Source: Cedecea neteri | GTDB taxonomy: Bacteria; Pseudomonadota; Gammaproteobacteria; Enterobacterales; Enterobacteriaceae | Direction of reading: 5' to 3' | DNA length: 64,000 nt | Assembly: GCF_000757825.1 (NCBI RefSeq) | Contig: NZ_CP009451.1 | Coordinates: 3,348,001 to 3,412,000, forward strand | Shown: piece after piece, positions 47,953 through 58,991 of the stretch | How the letters are laid out: the number at the start of each line of letters is the position of its first letter | Position numbering within the stretch: the stretch's first letter is position 1 | Position numbers and translations under genes: made by a program | Notes under the pieces: model-generated | What the model saw: only the letters and a program-made list of their open reading frames with translations | Databases searched by the model: none | What the model was told of the DNA's origin: nothing

Positions 47953-48714
47953 TTAACTACCGCCGAACCAGTTATAGCCCTGGTCTTCCCAGTAGCCGCC
48001 GGGGTAGCGATTAGTGACTTCAATAACCTGAATATGTTTCGGGTTCTTGTAGCCGAGTTTGGTTGGGATGCGCAGTTTCATCGGGTAGCCGTATTTGCGC
48101 GGCAGGACTTTGCCATCCCAGGTTAAAGCAATCAGCGTTTGCGGGTGCAGCGCAGTAGCCATATCGATGCTGGTGTAGTAGTCATCCGCACATTTAAAGC
48201 TGACGTATTTAGCCCGCAGATCCGCGCCAATACCTTTCAGGAACAGGGCAAAGGGCACGCCGCCCCACTTGCCGATGGCGCTCCAGCCTTCAACGCAGAT
48301 GTGGCGAGTCACCTGGCTCACCTGCGCCATCTGGTGAAGCTGCGCCAGGGTCCAGGGGCGCTTGTCGGTAATCAGCCCGGCAAGCTCAAGGCGATAGCTG
48401 TCGCCGTTGATATCCGGCGCTTCATCCTCGCCGTAGAAAGCGTTAAACGGGAAGTTAAGGTCGATCATGCTTTCCGGGTAAACCGGTGCCAGCTGGCTGC
48501 CGTTAAACAGCCAGGCCTGAATGCGGTCGTTAAAACGTGAAATCTTGCCGAGCGAGCTTTCAATCGTGGCGTTATCGCTGATATCGCAGCCGGTTAGCAT
48601 CGCGATGCCGCCGAGCGTTAAGCCCTGCTTTAAAAAACGACGGCGGCCTTCCTGGGTGAGCTGCTTATTAATCAGCTGTGTCGCTTCTTTAATGATCTCG
48701 TTTTTATCGCTCAT
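47953..48714 (-). CDS. Tat-exported molybdopterin oxidoreductase (sulfite oxidase/MsrP fold)
   Basis: 253 residues. The twin-arginine motif (RRRFLKQG, residues 24-31) is followed by a lipobox LTGC at 40-43, so the protein is probably a Tat-exported, lipid-anchored periplasmic enzyme. C140 in RHICVEGWSAIGKWGG is the molybdenum-ligating cysteine of the sulfite oxidase family. The rest matches the single molybdopterin domain of YedY/MsrP-like proteins, without a dimerisation domain. Its electron donor is probably the cytochrome b encoded 9 bp upstream. Possible substrates include methionine sulfoxide; this is inference. Confidence 0.88.
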   Translation of the reverse strand: MSDKNEIIKEATQLINKQLTQEGRRRFLKQGLTLGGIAMLTGCDISDNATIESSLGKISRFNDRIQAWLFNGSQLAPVYPESMIDLNFPFNAFYGEDEAPDINGDSYRLELAGLITDKRPWTLAQLHQMAQVSQVTRHICVEGWSAIGKWGGVPFALFLKGIGADLRAKYVSFKCADDYYTSIDMATALHPQTLIALTWDGKVLPRKYGYPMKLRIPTKLGYKNPKHIQVIEVTNRYPGGYWEDQGYNWFGGS

Positions 48715-48723
48715 GTTTCTTCC

Positions 48724-49335
48724 TCAACGGCCACGGAGCATGGCGAGCAACGTGCGGGGTACCAGCGCCACCATCAGTAGATGAACCACCACGAAACCGA
48801 TCATCGCGGACATGGCATAAAAGTGGATAAACCTCGCCGTGTCGTAGCCGCCAAGCAATTCTCGCAGCAGGGCAAACTGCACGGATTTCCACACGACAAG
48901 GCCGGAAACAACCAGCAGCAGGCTGTCGGCGATAACGAACAGATAGGCCGCCTTTTGCACCATGTTGTAATGGCTGAGGTCGGCGTGGGCTAATTTCCCC
49001 CGCAGCGCCGCAAAGGCATCCTGGAAGAATTCACGAGGTGAAAGAGGCCAGTATTTCTGCCTGAAGCGGCCGCTGAAGAGATTGCACAGCAGGTAAATCA
49101 TGCCGTTGACCGCAAACAGCCACATCCCGGCGAAGTGCCACTGCAGCGCGCCGCCCAGCCAGCCGCCGAGGGTAAGTTCATTGGCAAACTGAAAATTAAA
49201 CAGCGGAGAGGCGTTATAAATGCGCCAGCCGCTGGTGACCATAATCAGCATCGCCAGCGCATTCAGCCAGTGGCAGAGCCTCAGCCATAAAGGGTGAATG
49301 AGCGGTGGGGCGGTATGCAGCGTTGAGCTTTCCAT
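48724..49335 (-). CDS. Cytochrome b561-type membrane protein
   Basis: 203 residues with four predicted membrane segments and four histidines placed as haem ligands: WLRLCHWLNALAM, LQWHFAGMW, and RFIHFYAMSAMIGFVVVHL. This is the Ni/Fe-hydrogenase or formate-dehydrogenase type cytochrome b fold, not the ferric-reductase-like MsrQ. It would pass quinol electrons to the periplasmic molybdoenzyme. The start at 49335 follows GAGGAAG; upstream in-frame ATGs at 49398 and beyond lie in the divergent promoter. Confidence 0.87.
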   Translation of the reverse strand: MESSTLHTAPPLIHPLWLRLCHWLNALAMLIMVTSGWRIYNASPLFNFQFANELTLGGWLGGALQWHFAGMWLFAVNGMIYLLCNLFSGRFRQKYWPLSPREFFQDAFAALRGKLAHADLSHYNMVQKAAYLFVIADSLLLVVSGLVVWKSVQFALLRELLGGYDTARFIHFYAMSAMIGFVVVHLLMVALVPRTLLAMLRGR

Positions 49336-49480
49336 CGTCCGGCTTCCTCGTGATTCGATGCAGCGAGTATTGGCCGGATTTGTTCCCGATTGCCTCACGC
49401 AAAGTTAAATTAAATGTGACAACTTAACCGACGCGAGTTGTGTAAACTTTGGCTATGCCAGGCGTGTGGGGACGGACAAA

Positions 49481-50194
49481 GTGAATCAGGCAAAAAAAAT
49501 CTTAATCGTGGAAGACGACGAGAATATCGCCGAGCTTTTGCAACTGCATCTGCGGGAAGAAGGCTTTGAAATCGTTCATGCCGCCGACGGCAATGTCGGG
49601 CTGGAAAAGCTGAGACAGGGCGGCTGGGATGCACTAATCCTCGATTTGATGCTGCCCGGCGTCGATGGCCTCGAGATTTGCCGTTTTGCCAGAAGCATGA
49701 CGCGCTACACGCCGATTATCATGATCAGCGCCCGCTCCAGCGAAACGCACCGCGTGCTTGGGCTTGAGCTGGGCGCGGACGATTATTTGGCAAAACCGTT
49801 TTCAATGCTTGAGCTGGTGGCCCGCGTGAAGGCGCTGTTCCGCCGCCAGGAGGCCATGAGCCAGAACCTTAAGATAGATGCCGGGACTTTGACCTTTGGC
49901 CCGCTTTCTATTGACCCTCTGGCCAGAGACGTTCGCCTTAACCAACTGCCGGTGGAGCTAACTCCGCGTGAGTTCGACCTGCTCTATTTCTTCGCCCGCA
50001 ATCCGGACAAAGTGTTTTCGCGGCTGAATCTGCTCAACCAGGTCTGGGGCTATCAGCACGAAGGCTACGAGCACACCGTTAACACCCATATCAACCGGCT
50101 GCGCATTAAGATTGAAGACAACCCGGCGGAGCCGAATTTCATCCGCACCGTGTGGGGTAAAGGCTACAAATTTACCGCCCTGATACGTGAGTAA
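49481..50194 (+). CDS. OmpR-family response regulator
   Basis: 237 residues from the GTG at 49481, which has GGGGA 8 bases upstream; another GTG at 49466 has poor spacing. Receiver domain: acidic VEDDE, phospho-acceptor Asp in LILDLMLPG, Lys in LAKPFS. C-terminal winged helix with TPREFDLLYFFARNPDKVFSR and GKGYKF. It is divergent from the cytochrome b gene across 145 bp and probably regulates it. It is not an orthologue I recognise in E. coli. Confidence 0.9.
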   Translation: MNQAKKILIVEDDENIAELLQLHLREEGFEIVHAADGNVGLEKLRQGGWDALILDLMLPGVDGLEICRFARSMTRYTPIIMISARSSETHRVLGLELGADDYLAKPFSMLELVARVKALFRRQEAMSQNLKIDAGTLTFGPLSIDPLARDVRLNQLPVELTPREFDLLYFFARNPDKVFSRLNLLNQVWGYQHEGYEHTVNTHINRLRIKIEDNPAEPNFIRTVWGKGYKFTALIRE

Positions 50195-50198
50195 CCCT

Positions 50199-51665
50199 AT
50201 GCGAATTCTTACGCTTTCCCGGCGCCTGACGCTGGTTTTTGCCGTGCTGCTGCTGACCGCCTGCGCCTTTTTGGGCTGGCTGCAGGTTCGTACCAGCACG
50301 CAGTACAGCCAGGCCGTTATCCAGCAACTTTCCGGTGACCTGGCTCAGCACATCAACCAAAGCTACCCGCTGCTTGGGCAGGATGGGCTGAACAAAGACT
50401 CGGTGCGAACGCTGTTCGATCACCTGATGGCGGTGAATCCCAGCGTGGAGGTTTACCTGCTGGATAAGCAAGGCAACATTATTGGTGATGCGGCTCCGGA
50501 TGGGCATATAAAGCGTCATCAGGTCGATCTCGCGCCGCTTCAGGCCGCGCTGAAAGGCGATAAGTTCCCGCTTTACGGCGATGACCCACGCAGCCTTGAT
50601 GGGCAAAAGGTATTTAGCGTGGCGCCGATGCTGCGCGACGGCAAGCTGGAAGGCTATTTGTACGTGGTATTGCTGGGGGAAACCTATAATCAGCTCGCCA
50701 ACAGCGCCCAGTTTGATGCTGTCCTGAAGCTCAGCCTGCTGTTGTTGAGCCTGATCTGCGTGCTGGGGCTGGTGGTTGGCGGCCTGGCGTTCCGTTGGAT
50801 CACGCGCCCGCTACGCGAACTTTCGCAGCACGTTAAGGCCCTGGAATCGGGTGGTATGGCAGAAATGCAGGCGATGGCGGCGCTCCCGCAAAATCCACAG
50901 CAGGACGGGGATGAGCTTGCCCAACTCCGTCACGGGGTGATTGCTATGGCGGGGAGAATCTCCGAGCAGTGGCACAGCCTGACGCAGCAGGATCAGCTGC
51001 GGCGCGAGTTTATCGCCAATATATCTCATGACCTGCGCACTCCGCTGACGTCGCTGCATGGCTATCTTGAAAGCCTGTCGGTAATGTCGGCCACCCTGAG
51101 CGAGGCCGATAAAAAACGTTATCTGGATATCGCCCTCGCGCAAAGCCAGAAGGTGGGCGCGCTGGCGCAGTCGCTGTTTGAGCTGGCCCGCCTGGAATAT
51201 GGCGTGGTGAAGCCGCACAAGGAGAGTTTCTCTATCAGCGAACTGCTGCAGGATGTTTTCCAGAAATTTGAGCTACCGGCGCAGACTCGCCAACTTGAGC
51301 TTTTGGCTGACATCCAGCCTGGATTGCCGCTGATTGAAGCCGATGTCAGCATGATTGAGCGTGTGCTGACCAATCTGTTGGACAACGCGATCCGCCATAC
51401 GCCGGACAAAGGCGTGATTTCGGTCCGGCTATGGAAAGAGCTGGATAAAGTGATGGTGCAGGTCAGCGACAGCGGGCCGGGTATTCCGCAGGAGCTCAAA
51501 GAAGGGCTGTTTGTAAGGCCATCGATTGTGCATCAGTCCCGGCTCAGGGTCGGCGGGCTTGGCCTGATGATCGTCCGACAGATGCTGCAGCTTCACGGCA
51601 GCGATATTTCCCTGGTCGACCTGCCGCAGCGCGGAGCCTGTTTCCGGTTTGGCCTGCCCGTTTAA
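50199..51665 (+). CDS. Sensor histidine kinase
   Basis: 488 residues from the ATG at 50199; a GTG at 50187 would overlap the regulator by 8 nt. One membrane helix at 10-30, a periplasmic domain of about 150 residues with DSVRTLFDHLMAVNPSVEVYL, a second helix near 185, HAMP, H-box NISHDLRTPLTSLHGYLE, N-box LTNLLDNAIRHTP, and DSGPGIP and GLGLMIVRQ ATP motifs. It phosphorylates the upstream response regulator. The periplasmic domain could sense the oxidised or metal state that block 3 acts on; no ligand can be read. Confidence 0.9.
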   Translation: MRILTLSRRLTLVFAVLLLTACAFLGWLQVRTSTQYSQAVIQQLSGDLAQHINQSYPLLGQDGLNKDSVRTLFDHLMAVNPSVEVYLLDKQGNIIGDAAPDGHIKRHQVDLAPLQAALKGDKFPLYGDDPRSLDGQKVFSVAPMLRDGKLEGYLYVVLLGETYNQLANSAQFDAVLKLSLLLLSLICVLGLVVGGLAFRWITRPLRELSQHVKALESGGMAEMQAMAALPQNPQQDGDELAQLRHGVIAMAGRISEQWHSLTQQDQLRREFIANISHDLRTPLTSLHGYLESLSVMSATLSEADKKRYLDIALAQSQKVGALAQSLFELARLEYGVVKPHKESFSISELLQDVFQKFELPAQTRQLELLADIQPGLPLIEADVSMIERVLTNLLDNAIRHTPDKGVISVRLWKELDKVMVQVSDSGPGIPQELKEGLFVRPSIVHQSRLRVGGLGLMIVRQMLQLHGSDISLVDLPQRGACFRFGLPV

Positions 51666-51671
51666 ACAACA

Positions 51672-51695
51672 AAGGCGCCATAACGGCGCCTTCTA
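51672..51695. terminator. Bidirectional terminator between the kinase and bglA
   Basis: AAGGCGCC-ATAAC-GGCGCCTT between convergent genes; it works for either strand by symmetry. Confidence 0.7.
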
Positions 51696-51696
51696 C

Positions 51697-53136
<1,440 letters not shown>

Positions 53137-53163
53137 TCATCTCATCGTTAGCGCAGGAAATAA

Positions 53164-53179
53164 TGTGCGTTGAATCACA
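53164..53179. promoter_or_regulatory. CRP-like site upstream of bglA
   Basis: TGTGCGTTGAATCACA: one mismatch to TGTGA-N6-TCACA, 34-49 bp before the bglA start codon. A further inverted repeat, TTGTGA-TTTG-TCACAA, occurs at 53260-53275. Both are unconfirmed. Confidence 0.4.
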
Positions 53180-53294
53180 CTGTGGCGCTGAATGTATTAT
53201 TTCTGTTTTCGAGTCTAACAAATGAAATGGGATTGTCACGATATAACAAATAGCGTGAATTGTGATTTGTCACAAATAAAAAACAGGGTGTTTT

Positions 53295-54023
53295 TTATAG
53301 CATTCTTTTTGCCAGACGGCGGCCAATGGTTTCAAGAATATAAATAACGGGAATTTGTGTAGTGATGTCATAAACCCCGGCAATACGTACCGGTGGAATA
53401 TGCCAGGAAATATTAAAGTCGGCTAACTTAGCCAGCGACGAGTTCTCATGGCTGGTGATAGACATCACTTTACAGTGGTGAAGGCTGAACTGGCTGGCAA
53501 AGCGTAAGATCTCTTCCGTCTCGCCGGAAACCGAAAGTACAATAGCCAGCGCGTTACGTGCCATATCGTTGGTAACCGGAAAATAAGGATCGTCGATATG
53601 GTTACTGAATTTACCGACGTTAGAAAAGAAGCGTGCGCCGTATTTTGCTAATGCACCTGAAGTTCCCGCACCGACAAAAATAATACGCTCAGATGAACAT
53701 ATAATATCTACCGCGTGGTCGATGAGAGTATCAAATTCTTCGTTATTGGTGCTTTTAAAAAAGCTGATGATTTCGCTGCTGCCGAAATTAGCTGGCTGAG
53801 ATTCCGTTTGCTCCAGATATAATTTAAAGCGAACGCGAAACTCGGAATACCCCTCACAGTTGAGCTTGCGGCAAAAACGCAGCACGGTGGTGGTGGAGAC
53901 GCCTGCGGCATCTGCCAGCTCACGGATGGTCATGTACATCACTTTGTCTTTGTTTTTAATGACAAAGTTGTAGACCATCATTTCCAGACCGTTCAGGTTG
54001 GCGATTGCCGCGTGGGTAAACAT
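53295..54023 (-). CDS. RpiR/MurR-family regulator with SIS domain
   Basis: 242 residues. N-terminal HTH (about residues 1-75, with IRELADAAGVSTTTVLRFCRKL), then a sugar-phosphate isomerase (SIS) domain from about 105 containing IIFVGAGTSGALAKYG and VLSVSGETEEIL. Such regulators respond to phosphosugars. It lies upstream of bglA on the same strand, and so is a candidate regulator of beta-glucoside use. No PTS gene is adjacent. An A/T-only hairpin (53276-53298) covers its stop codon and may end transcription. Confidence 0.85.
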   Translation of the reverse strand: MFTHAAIANLNGLEMMVYNFVIKNKDKVMYMTIRELADAAGVSTTTVLRFCRKLNCEGYSEFRVRFKLYLEQTESQPANFGSSEIISFFKSTNNEEFDTLIDHAVDIICSSERIIFVGAGTSGALAKYGARFFSNVGKFSNHIDDPYFPVTNDMARNALAIVLSVSGETEEILRFASQFSLHHCKVMSITSHENSSLAKLADFNISWHIPPVRIAGVYDITTQIPVIYILETIGRRLAKRML

Positions 54024-54065
54024 ACTCTCTCTTCCTGCTGAGTCGACTTTTGCTAACGGCCAGGG

Positions 54066-54659
54066 CTAACGCAGCCAGCCTTTCTCGTGTGCCAGATATA
54101 ATTGGCGCTCGACATGTTGCCATAATTCCGGCCAGCTTTCTCCCACCTGTGCGTTACGGGTTAATACCTGCTGCAGGGAAATATTATTCTCCCGCCAGCT
54201 TTGCCCTTCGTTATGCAGATTCAGCAGGATAGGCAAAATACGATCCAGCGCTCCGGCAAAACGAGCATCAGGGCTGGTGCCCGACTCATATTCTTCCCAC
54301 AGCGCAAGGAATTGTGGCCCCTGTGGCGCGGGTAATAAACCAAACAGGCGGCTAGCGGCCGCGGCTTCTTTGTCGGCTATGGCTTCACGGGCGGCAATGT
54401 CGTAAACCAGCACATCGCCAACGTCGATCTCCACGATGTCATGCAGCAGCGCCATCTGAATCACTCGCTGAATATTCACGTCTTCCCTGGCCCAGGGCGC
54501 AAGGCTCATCGCCGCCAGGGCAAAATGCCAGCTGTGCTCCGCGGAATTCTCATGGCGTTCATGGCCGATGATTTTGGTACGGCGCTGAACCAGCTTGAGC
54601 TTATCGATCTCCATCAAAAAATGGATGACCTCACTCATCTCGCCAAATGCCTGTTGCAT
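54066..54659 (-). CDS. HD-domain phosphohydrolase (HDDC2-like)
   Basis: 197 residues. HD-superfamily metal ligands: H in ENSAEHSWHFALAA, HD in ALLHDIVEIDVGD, and D further on (LDRILPILLNLHNEG). The pattern matches the bacterial/eukaryotic HDDC2 group, related to 5'-deoxynucleotidases, so a nucleotide phosphohydrolase role is likely, but the substrate is not known. It is upstream of the RpiR gene by about 40 bp and may be co-transcribed. Confidence 0.82.
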   Translation of the reverse strand: MQQAFGEMSEVIHFLMEIDKLKLVQRRTKIIGHERHENSAEHSWHFALAAMSLAPWAREDVNIQRVIQMALLHDIVEIDVGDVLVYDIAAREAIADKEAAAASRLFGLLPAPQGPQFLALWEEYESGTSPDARFAGALDRILPILLNLHNEGQSWRENNISLQQVLTRNAQVGESWPELWQHVERQLYLAHEKGWLR

Positions 54660-54792
54660 CGTGTTTTTTCCTGTTTTTTACGCTGTCGTTTGATTGTAAA
54701 AGAAATCATCCAGACTGACGAACCGAGGTCGTCACAGGCGCTCACACATTTATTTTAGCTTACATGTGTTCACTGGAATCATTCTCAGTTAG

Positions 54793-55491
<699 letters not shown>

Positions 55492-55515
55492 AACGCTTAA
55501 CCCGCGATAAAACAA

Positions 55516-55535
55516 AGCCCCCTATATAGGGGGCT
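55516..55535. terminator. Bidirectional palindrome between trhA and ygfZ
   Basis: AGCCCCCTATATAGGGGGCT, a perfect 20 bp palindrome between convergent genes. Confidence 0.65.
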
Positions 55536-55545
55536 CAGCGTTTGA

Positions 55546-56532
55546 TTATTTTTCTTCCAGAGAATAAGGCAGTGGCTCAAGCGCCAGCCTGCTGCTGGCA
55601 TCGTCACGCACGCGTAAAACGCTGTCCGGCTCAAGATCGTTATTCATTACGGCCTGCACCACAAGACGGCCATTTTCTAGCCGCCCGGCGGCCAATATGG
55701 TGCCGGTACGACGCCAGTTCTCACCCATCTGCAGCTCAAGATCTTCGCCTGCTTCAGGCACGCGGCTTGCGGTACCGGCCAGCAGCCAGAGGGCTCGTTT
55801 GTTCGCCCCGCGGAACTTGGCTCGGGCGACCATTTCCTGCCCGGTGTAGCAGCCTTTTTTAAAGCTGATCCCGTCCAGCGCCTGAAGGTTGGTCGCCTGA
55901 GGAATAAATTGCGCGCTGTTCACGCTATCAATAACCGGCAAACCGCCTTCGATATCCAGCGTCAGCCACTGCTGGCTGTCGTTGAGCTGTGCTTCTCCGC
56001 GCAGTTTCTCCGTCAGGCGCTGCGCCGTTTCTTCATCGGTAACAATCAGGAAGCGTTCCGCAGGCAGGTTCAGCCACAGCAATGTTGTTGCGCCCTGCTG
56101 TACAACCTGGGTTTGTTCATCCGGCAGCGTTTCGAAGACGGCAGCAAGCGCAGAACGTGCCTGGAAGCCAGCCAGGCCAAGCAGGACGCTGGCATCATCC
56201 GCATTGAAGGTGACTTTGGAAAAGACGGAATATTTCTTTAGCTCCGTTAGCTGTGCGTCACGCAGGTTGCGGCGCTCAATAAAGGCAAAGCCTTCACCGC
56301 GATGGAACAGGCGCAGGTTGCTCCACATCTTGCCTTTGGCATCGCAATGAGCGCACAACAGGTGCTGGCCTGCATCAAGTTTAGCCACGTCAGCGGTGAC
56401 CTGACCCTGAAGATATTTCTCAGCGTCTGCGCCCACGGCGGTGATAAGAGCCCAGTCATCAAGCGTCATCAGCGTCAGCGGCAGACGGGCGGCGGCACTG
56501 GGCTGGCGAGGAGGAAACGGATTAAAAGCCAT
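55546..56532 (-). CDS. ygfZ: Folate-binding Fe-S cluster maintenance protein YgfZ
   Basis: 328 residues, a GcvT-fold paralogue that supports synthesis or repair of some Fe-S enzymes using tetrahydrofolate. The family signature [13 protein letters not shown], with its essential Cys, is present. It is divergent from sdhE as in E. coli. Confidence 0.95.
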   Translation of the reverse strand: MAFNPFPPRQPSAAARLPLTLMTLDDWALITAVGADAEKYLQGQVTADVAKLDAGQHLLCAHCDAKGKMWSNLRLFHRGEGFAFIERRNLRDAQLTELKKYSVFSKVTFNADDASVLLGLAGFQARSALAAVFETLPDEQTQVVQQGATTLLWLNLPAERFLIVTDEETAQRLTEKLRGEAQLNDSQQWLTLDIEGGLPVIDSVNSAQFIPQATNLQALDGISFKKGCYTGQEMVARAKFRGANKRALWLLAGTASRVPEAGEDLELQMGENWRRTGTILAAGRLENGRLVVQAVMNNDLEPDSVLRVRDDASSRLALEPLPYSLEEK

Positions 56533-56778
56533 AACAAAGATCCCGGGTTATCCAACGGTTTAATTTCTCAATGGTAAAAGAGCCTGAGGGCAATGCAAGC
56601 AGTTTGATAACGCCATTCGTGCGTTTACGAGCAGCCTCGGAGAATCTGGTGCAATCGATGCTGTTACAGCGCTTTGTGCCGGGAAAGTGCGCACAATAAA
56701 ACATTCCGGTAATCCCGCTGACGAAAACACGTTACACTAACTCGGTACCCAACTTGATGGTCAAGCAGGAAAGAGCAC

Positions 56779-57045
56779 ATGGATATCAATAATAAAGCCC
56801 GAATTCACTGGGCATGCCGCCGTGGAATGCGCGAGCTCGATATTTCGATTATGCCGTTCTTCGAACATGAATATGAAACGCTTAGCGACAGCGACAAGCA
56901 GCTGTTTGTCCGCCTGCTGGAGTCTGACGATCCTGACCTGTTTAACTGGTTGATGAACCACGGTAAACCTGCGGATACGGAACTTCAGCGTATGGTTAGC
57001 CTGATTCAGACACGGAATAAAGAACGTGGTCCTGTGGCAATCTGA
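56779..57045 (+). CDS. sdhE: FAD assembly factor SdhE
   Basis: 88 residues, as in E. coli. Small helical protein promoting covalent flavinylation of succinate dehydrogenase and fumarate reductase. The flavinylation motif RGMRELD is present. Its last 20 bases overlap the cptA start, so the two are translationally coupled. Confidence 0.96.
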   Translation: MDINNKARIHWACRRGMRELDISIMPFFEHEYETLSDSDKQLFVRLLESDDPDLFNWLMNHGKPADTELQRMVSLIQTRNKERGPVAI

Positions 57046-57448
57046 TCTCCGGGTTTCCTGGCGCGCGCAGTGGCTTTCATTGCTTCTCCACGGTCTGGTG
57101 GCACTGCTTGTGCTGCTCACGCCGTGGCCGATGAGCTATACGCTCGTCTGGATGCTGCTGCTTTCCCTGGTGGTTTTCGACAGCGTGCGTAGCCAGCGCC
57201 GCATTCACGCACGTCAGGGCGAAATCAAGCTGCTGACGGACTTTCGCCTGCGCTGGCAGGGGCGTGACTGGGACATCGTCGGGAATCCGTGGATGATTGA
57301 CAGCGGTGCGATGCTAAGACTGCGTCGGCCCGGTAAACAGCGTTGCCAGCATCTTTGGCTGGCCGCTGACAGCATGGACATCGGCGAATGGCGTGATTTA
57401 CGTCGCCTGCTGATGCAACAACAGGCGAGCGGAAGCGGGCAGATTTAG
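57026..57448 (+). CDS. cptA: Inner-membrane protein CptA/YgfX
   Basis: 140 residues with two membrane segments (about 15-35 and 40-57) and a cytoplasmic C-terminus. GTG start inside sdhE, giving the E. coli start [20 protein letters not shown]. In E. coli reported as toxin-like, binding FtsZ/MreB, paired with SdhE; the toxin-antitoxin view is debated. Confidence 0.92.
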   Translation: MVLWQSDLRVSWRAQWLSLLLHGLVALLVLLTPWPMSYTLVWMLLLSLVVFDSVRSQRRIHARQGEIKLLTDFRLRWQGRDWDIVGNPWMIDSGAMLRLRRPGKQRCQHLWLAADSMDIGEWRDLRRLLMQQQASGSGQI

Positions 57449-57966
57449 GCGAAACGCTCGGCCATTTCGCCAAGGATTTGCTCGCACCAGGTTTCAATCC
57501 GTTCGTCGCTCAGGTCGTACTGATTGGTTTCATCCAGCGCGAGGCCGACAAACAGCTGCCCGTCGGCAATCACCGGTTTTGGGCTGGTAAATTCATAGCC
57601 TTCGGTTGGCCAGTAGCCAATGAACTGCGCCCCACGCGGGCCTAACTTGTCGTGCAGCATACCTAGCGCATCCAGGAACCACTCACCGTAGCCCAACTGG
57701 TCGCCCATGCCGTACAGCGCCACGAGTTTGCCTTCCAGATTCAGCTCATCTAACTGCGGCCAGACGGTTTCCCAGTCTTCCTGCAGCTCGCCAAAATCCC
57801 AGGTCGGGATGCCGAGGATCAGAACGTCATACTGTTCCATCAAGGCCGGGGCATCGTCTTTCAGGTTATGCAGCGTCACCAATTCTGGGCCAATAATGTC
57901 GCGAATTTTTTCGGCCGCCATTTCGGTGTAGCAGGTGCTGGAGCCGTAAAAAAGACCAATGTTCAT
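57445..57966 (-). CDS. fldB: Flavodoxin FldB
   Basis: 173 residues, the FldB length. FMN phosphate loop [11 protein letters not shown] near the N-terminus, aromatic FMN contacts in GIPTWDFGE and [12 protein letters not shown]. One-electron carrier; SoxRS-regulated in E. coli. It overlaps the convergent cptA by 4 nt and is divergent from xerD. Confidence 0.95.
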   Translation of the reverse strand: MNIGLFYGSSTCYTEMAAEKIRDIIGPELVTLHNLKDDAPALMEQYDVLILGIPTWDFGELQEDWETVWPQLDELNLEGKLVALYGMGDQLGYGEWFLDALGMLHDKLGPRGAQFIGYWPTEGYEFTSPKPVIADGQLFVGLALDETNQYDLSDERIETWCEQILGEMAERFA

Positions 57967-58068
57967 AACAATAAAAACTCATTTTAATAGCGTGCAGAGG
58001 GCCAAGTGTACCAGATCCCACTCGCCATCATGCATAATGGACACAATTCGCCAAACCGGGAGTGACGC

Positions 58069-58965
58069 GTGGAACAGGATAAGGCCCGTATAGAACAATT
58101 TCTGGATGCGCTGTGGCTGGAGAGAAACCTGGCTGAAAATACGCTCAGTTCTTATCGCCGCGATCTCACGATGGTGGCAGAGTGGCTGGAGCGTCATCAG
58201 CTCAGTTTTTTGACCGTTCAGGCTTCGGACCTACAGGGATTGCTTGCGGAGCGTATTGAGGGCGGTTATAAAGCCACCAGTTCTGCGCGGTTGCTTAGCG
58301 CCATGCGGCGGTTATTTCAGTATCTGTATCGTGAAAAAATGCGCGAAGACGACCCTAGCGCGTTGCTTTCATCGCCCAAACTGCCGCAGCGTTTGCCGAA
58401 AGATTTAAGCGAGGCGCAGGTTGAACGGCTGTTACAGTCGCCCTGTACCGACCAGCCTATTGAGCTACGCGATAAAGCGATGCTTGAAGTTTTGTACGCG
58501 ACCGGGCTTCGCGTGTCGGAGCTGGTCGGGCTCACCATGAGCGATATCAGCCTGCGGCAGGGCGTGGTGCGAGTCATCGGTAAAGGCAATAAAGAACGTC
58601 TGGTGCCGCTTGGCGAAGAAGCCGTGTACTGGATTGAAGAGTACCTGAAGTATGGCCGCCCGGACTTGTTGAACGGGCAGTCGCTGGACGTGCTGTTCCC
58701 CAGCAATCGCGCACAGCAGATGACGCGGCAAACCTTCTGGCACCGCATTAAGCACTATGCTGTTTTGGCGGGCATCGACAGCGAAAAACTGTCTCCGCAC
58801 GTGCTGCGCCACGCTTTTGCCACACACTTGCTGAACCATGGTGCGGATCTCCGTGTCGTACAGATGCTGCTGGGCCATAGCGATTTGTCCACCACACAAA
58901 TTTATACACATGTAGCGACTGCGCGTTTACGTCAGCTGCATCAACAGCACCACCCTCGAGCGTGA
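58069..58965 (+). CDS. xerD: Site-specific tyrosine recombinase XerD
   Basis: 298 residues. With XerC it resolves chromosome dimers at dif under FtsK control. Catalytic residues are seen in TGLRVSEL (Arg), KGNKERLVPL (Lys), HVLRHAFATH (His-x2-Arg), LLGHSDLSTTQIY (His and Tyr nucleophile). GTG start as in E. coli. It overlaps none of dsbC, which begins 26 bp later. Confidence 0.97.
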   Translation: MEQDKARIEQFLDALWLERNLAENTLSSYRRDLTMVAEWLERHQLSFLTVQASDLQGLLAERIEGGYKATSSARLLSAMRRLFQYLYREKMREDDPSALLSSPKLPQRLPKDLSEAQVERLLQSPCTDQPIELRDKAMLEVLYATGLRVSELVGLTMSDISLRQGVVRVIGKGNKERLVPLGEEAVYWIEEYLKYGRPDLLNGQSLDVLFPSNRAQQMTRQTFWHRIKHYAVLAGIDSEKLSPHVLRHAFATHLLNHGADLRVVQMLLGHSDLSTTQIYTHVATARLRQLHQQHHPRA

Positions 58966-58991
58966 GTGCCACAAGAGAAAAAGGAATCCTC

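Noticed and set aside
47661..48014. Plus-strand frame with His-Ala-Val-Phe repeats
   Set aside because: Reverse reading of the MxKDx repeat; the minus-strand frame has a ribosome site and a signal peptide.
57026..57448. sdhE-cptA overlap as a novel toxin-antitoxin locus
   Set aside because: It is the standard enterobacterial sdhE-ygfX pair with the same overlap; the toxin claim is not new and is debated.
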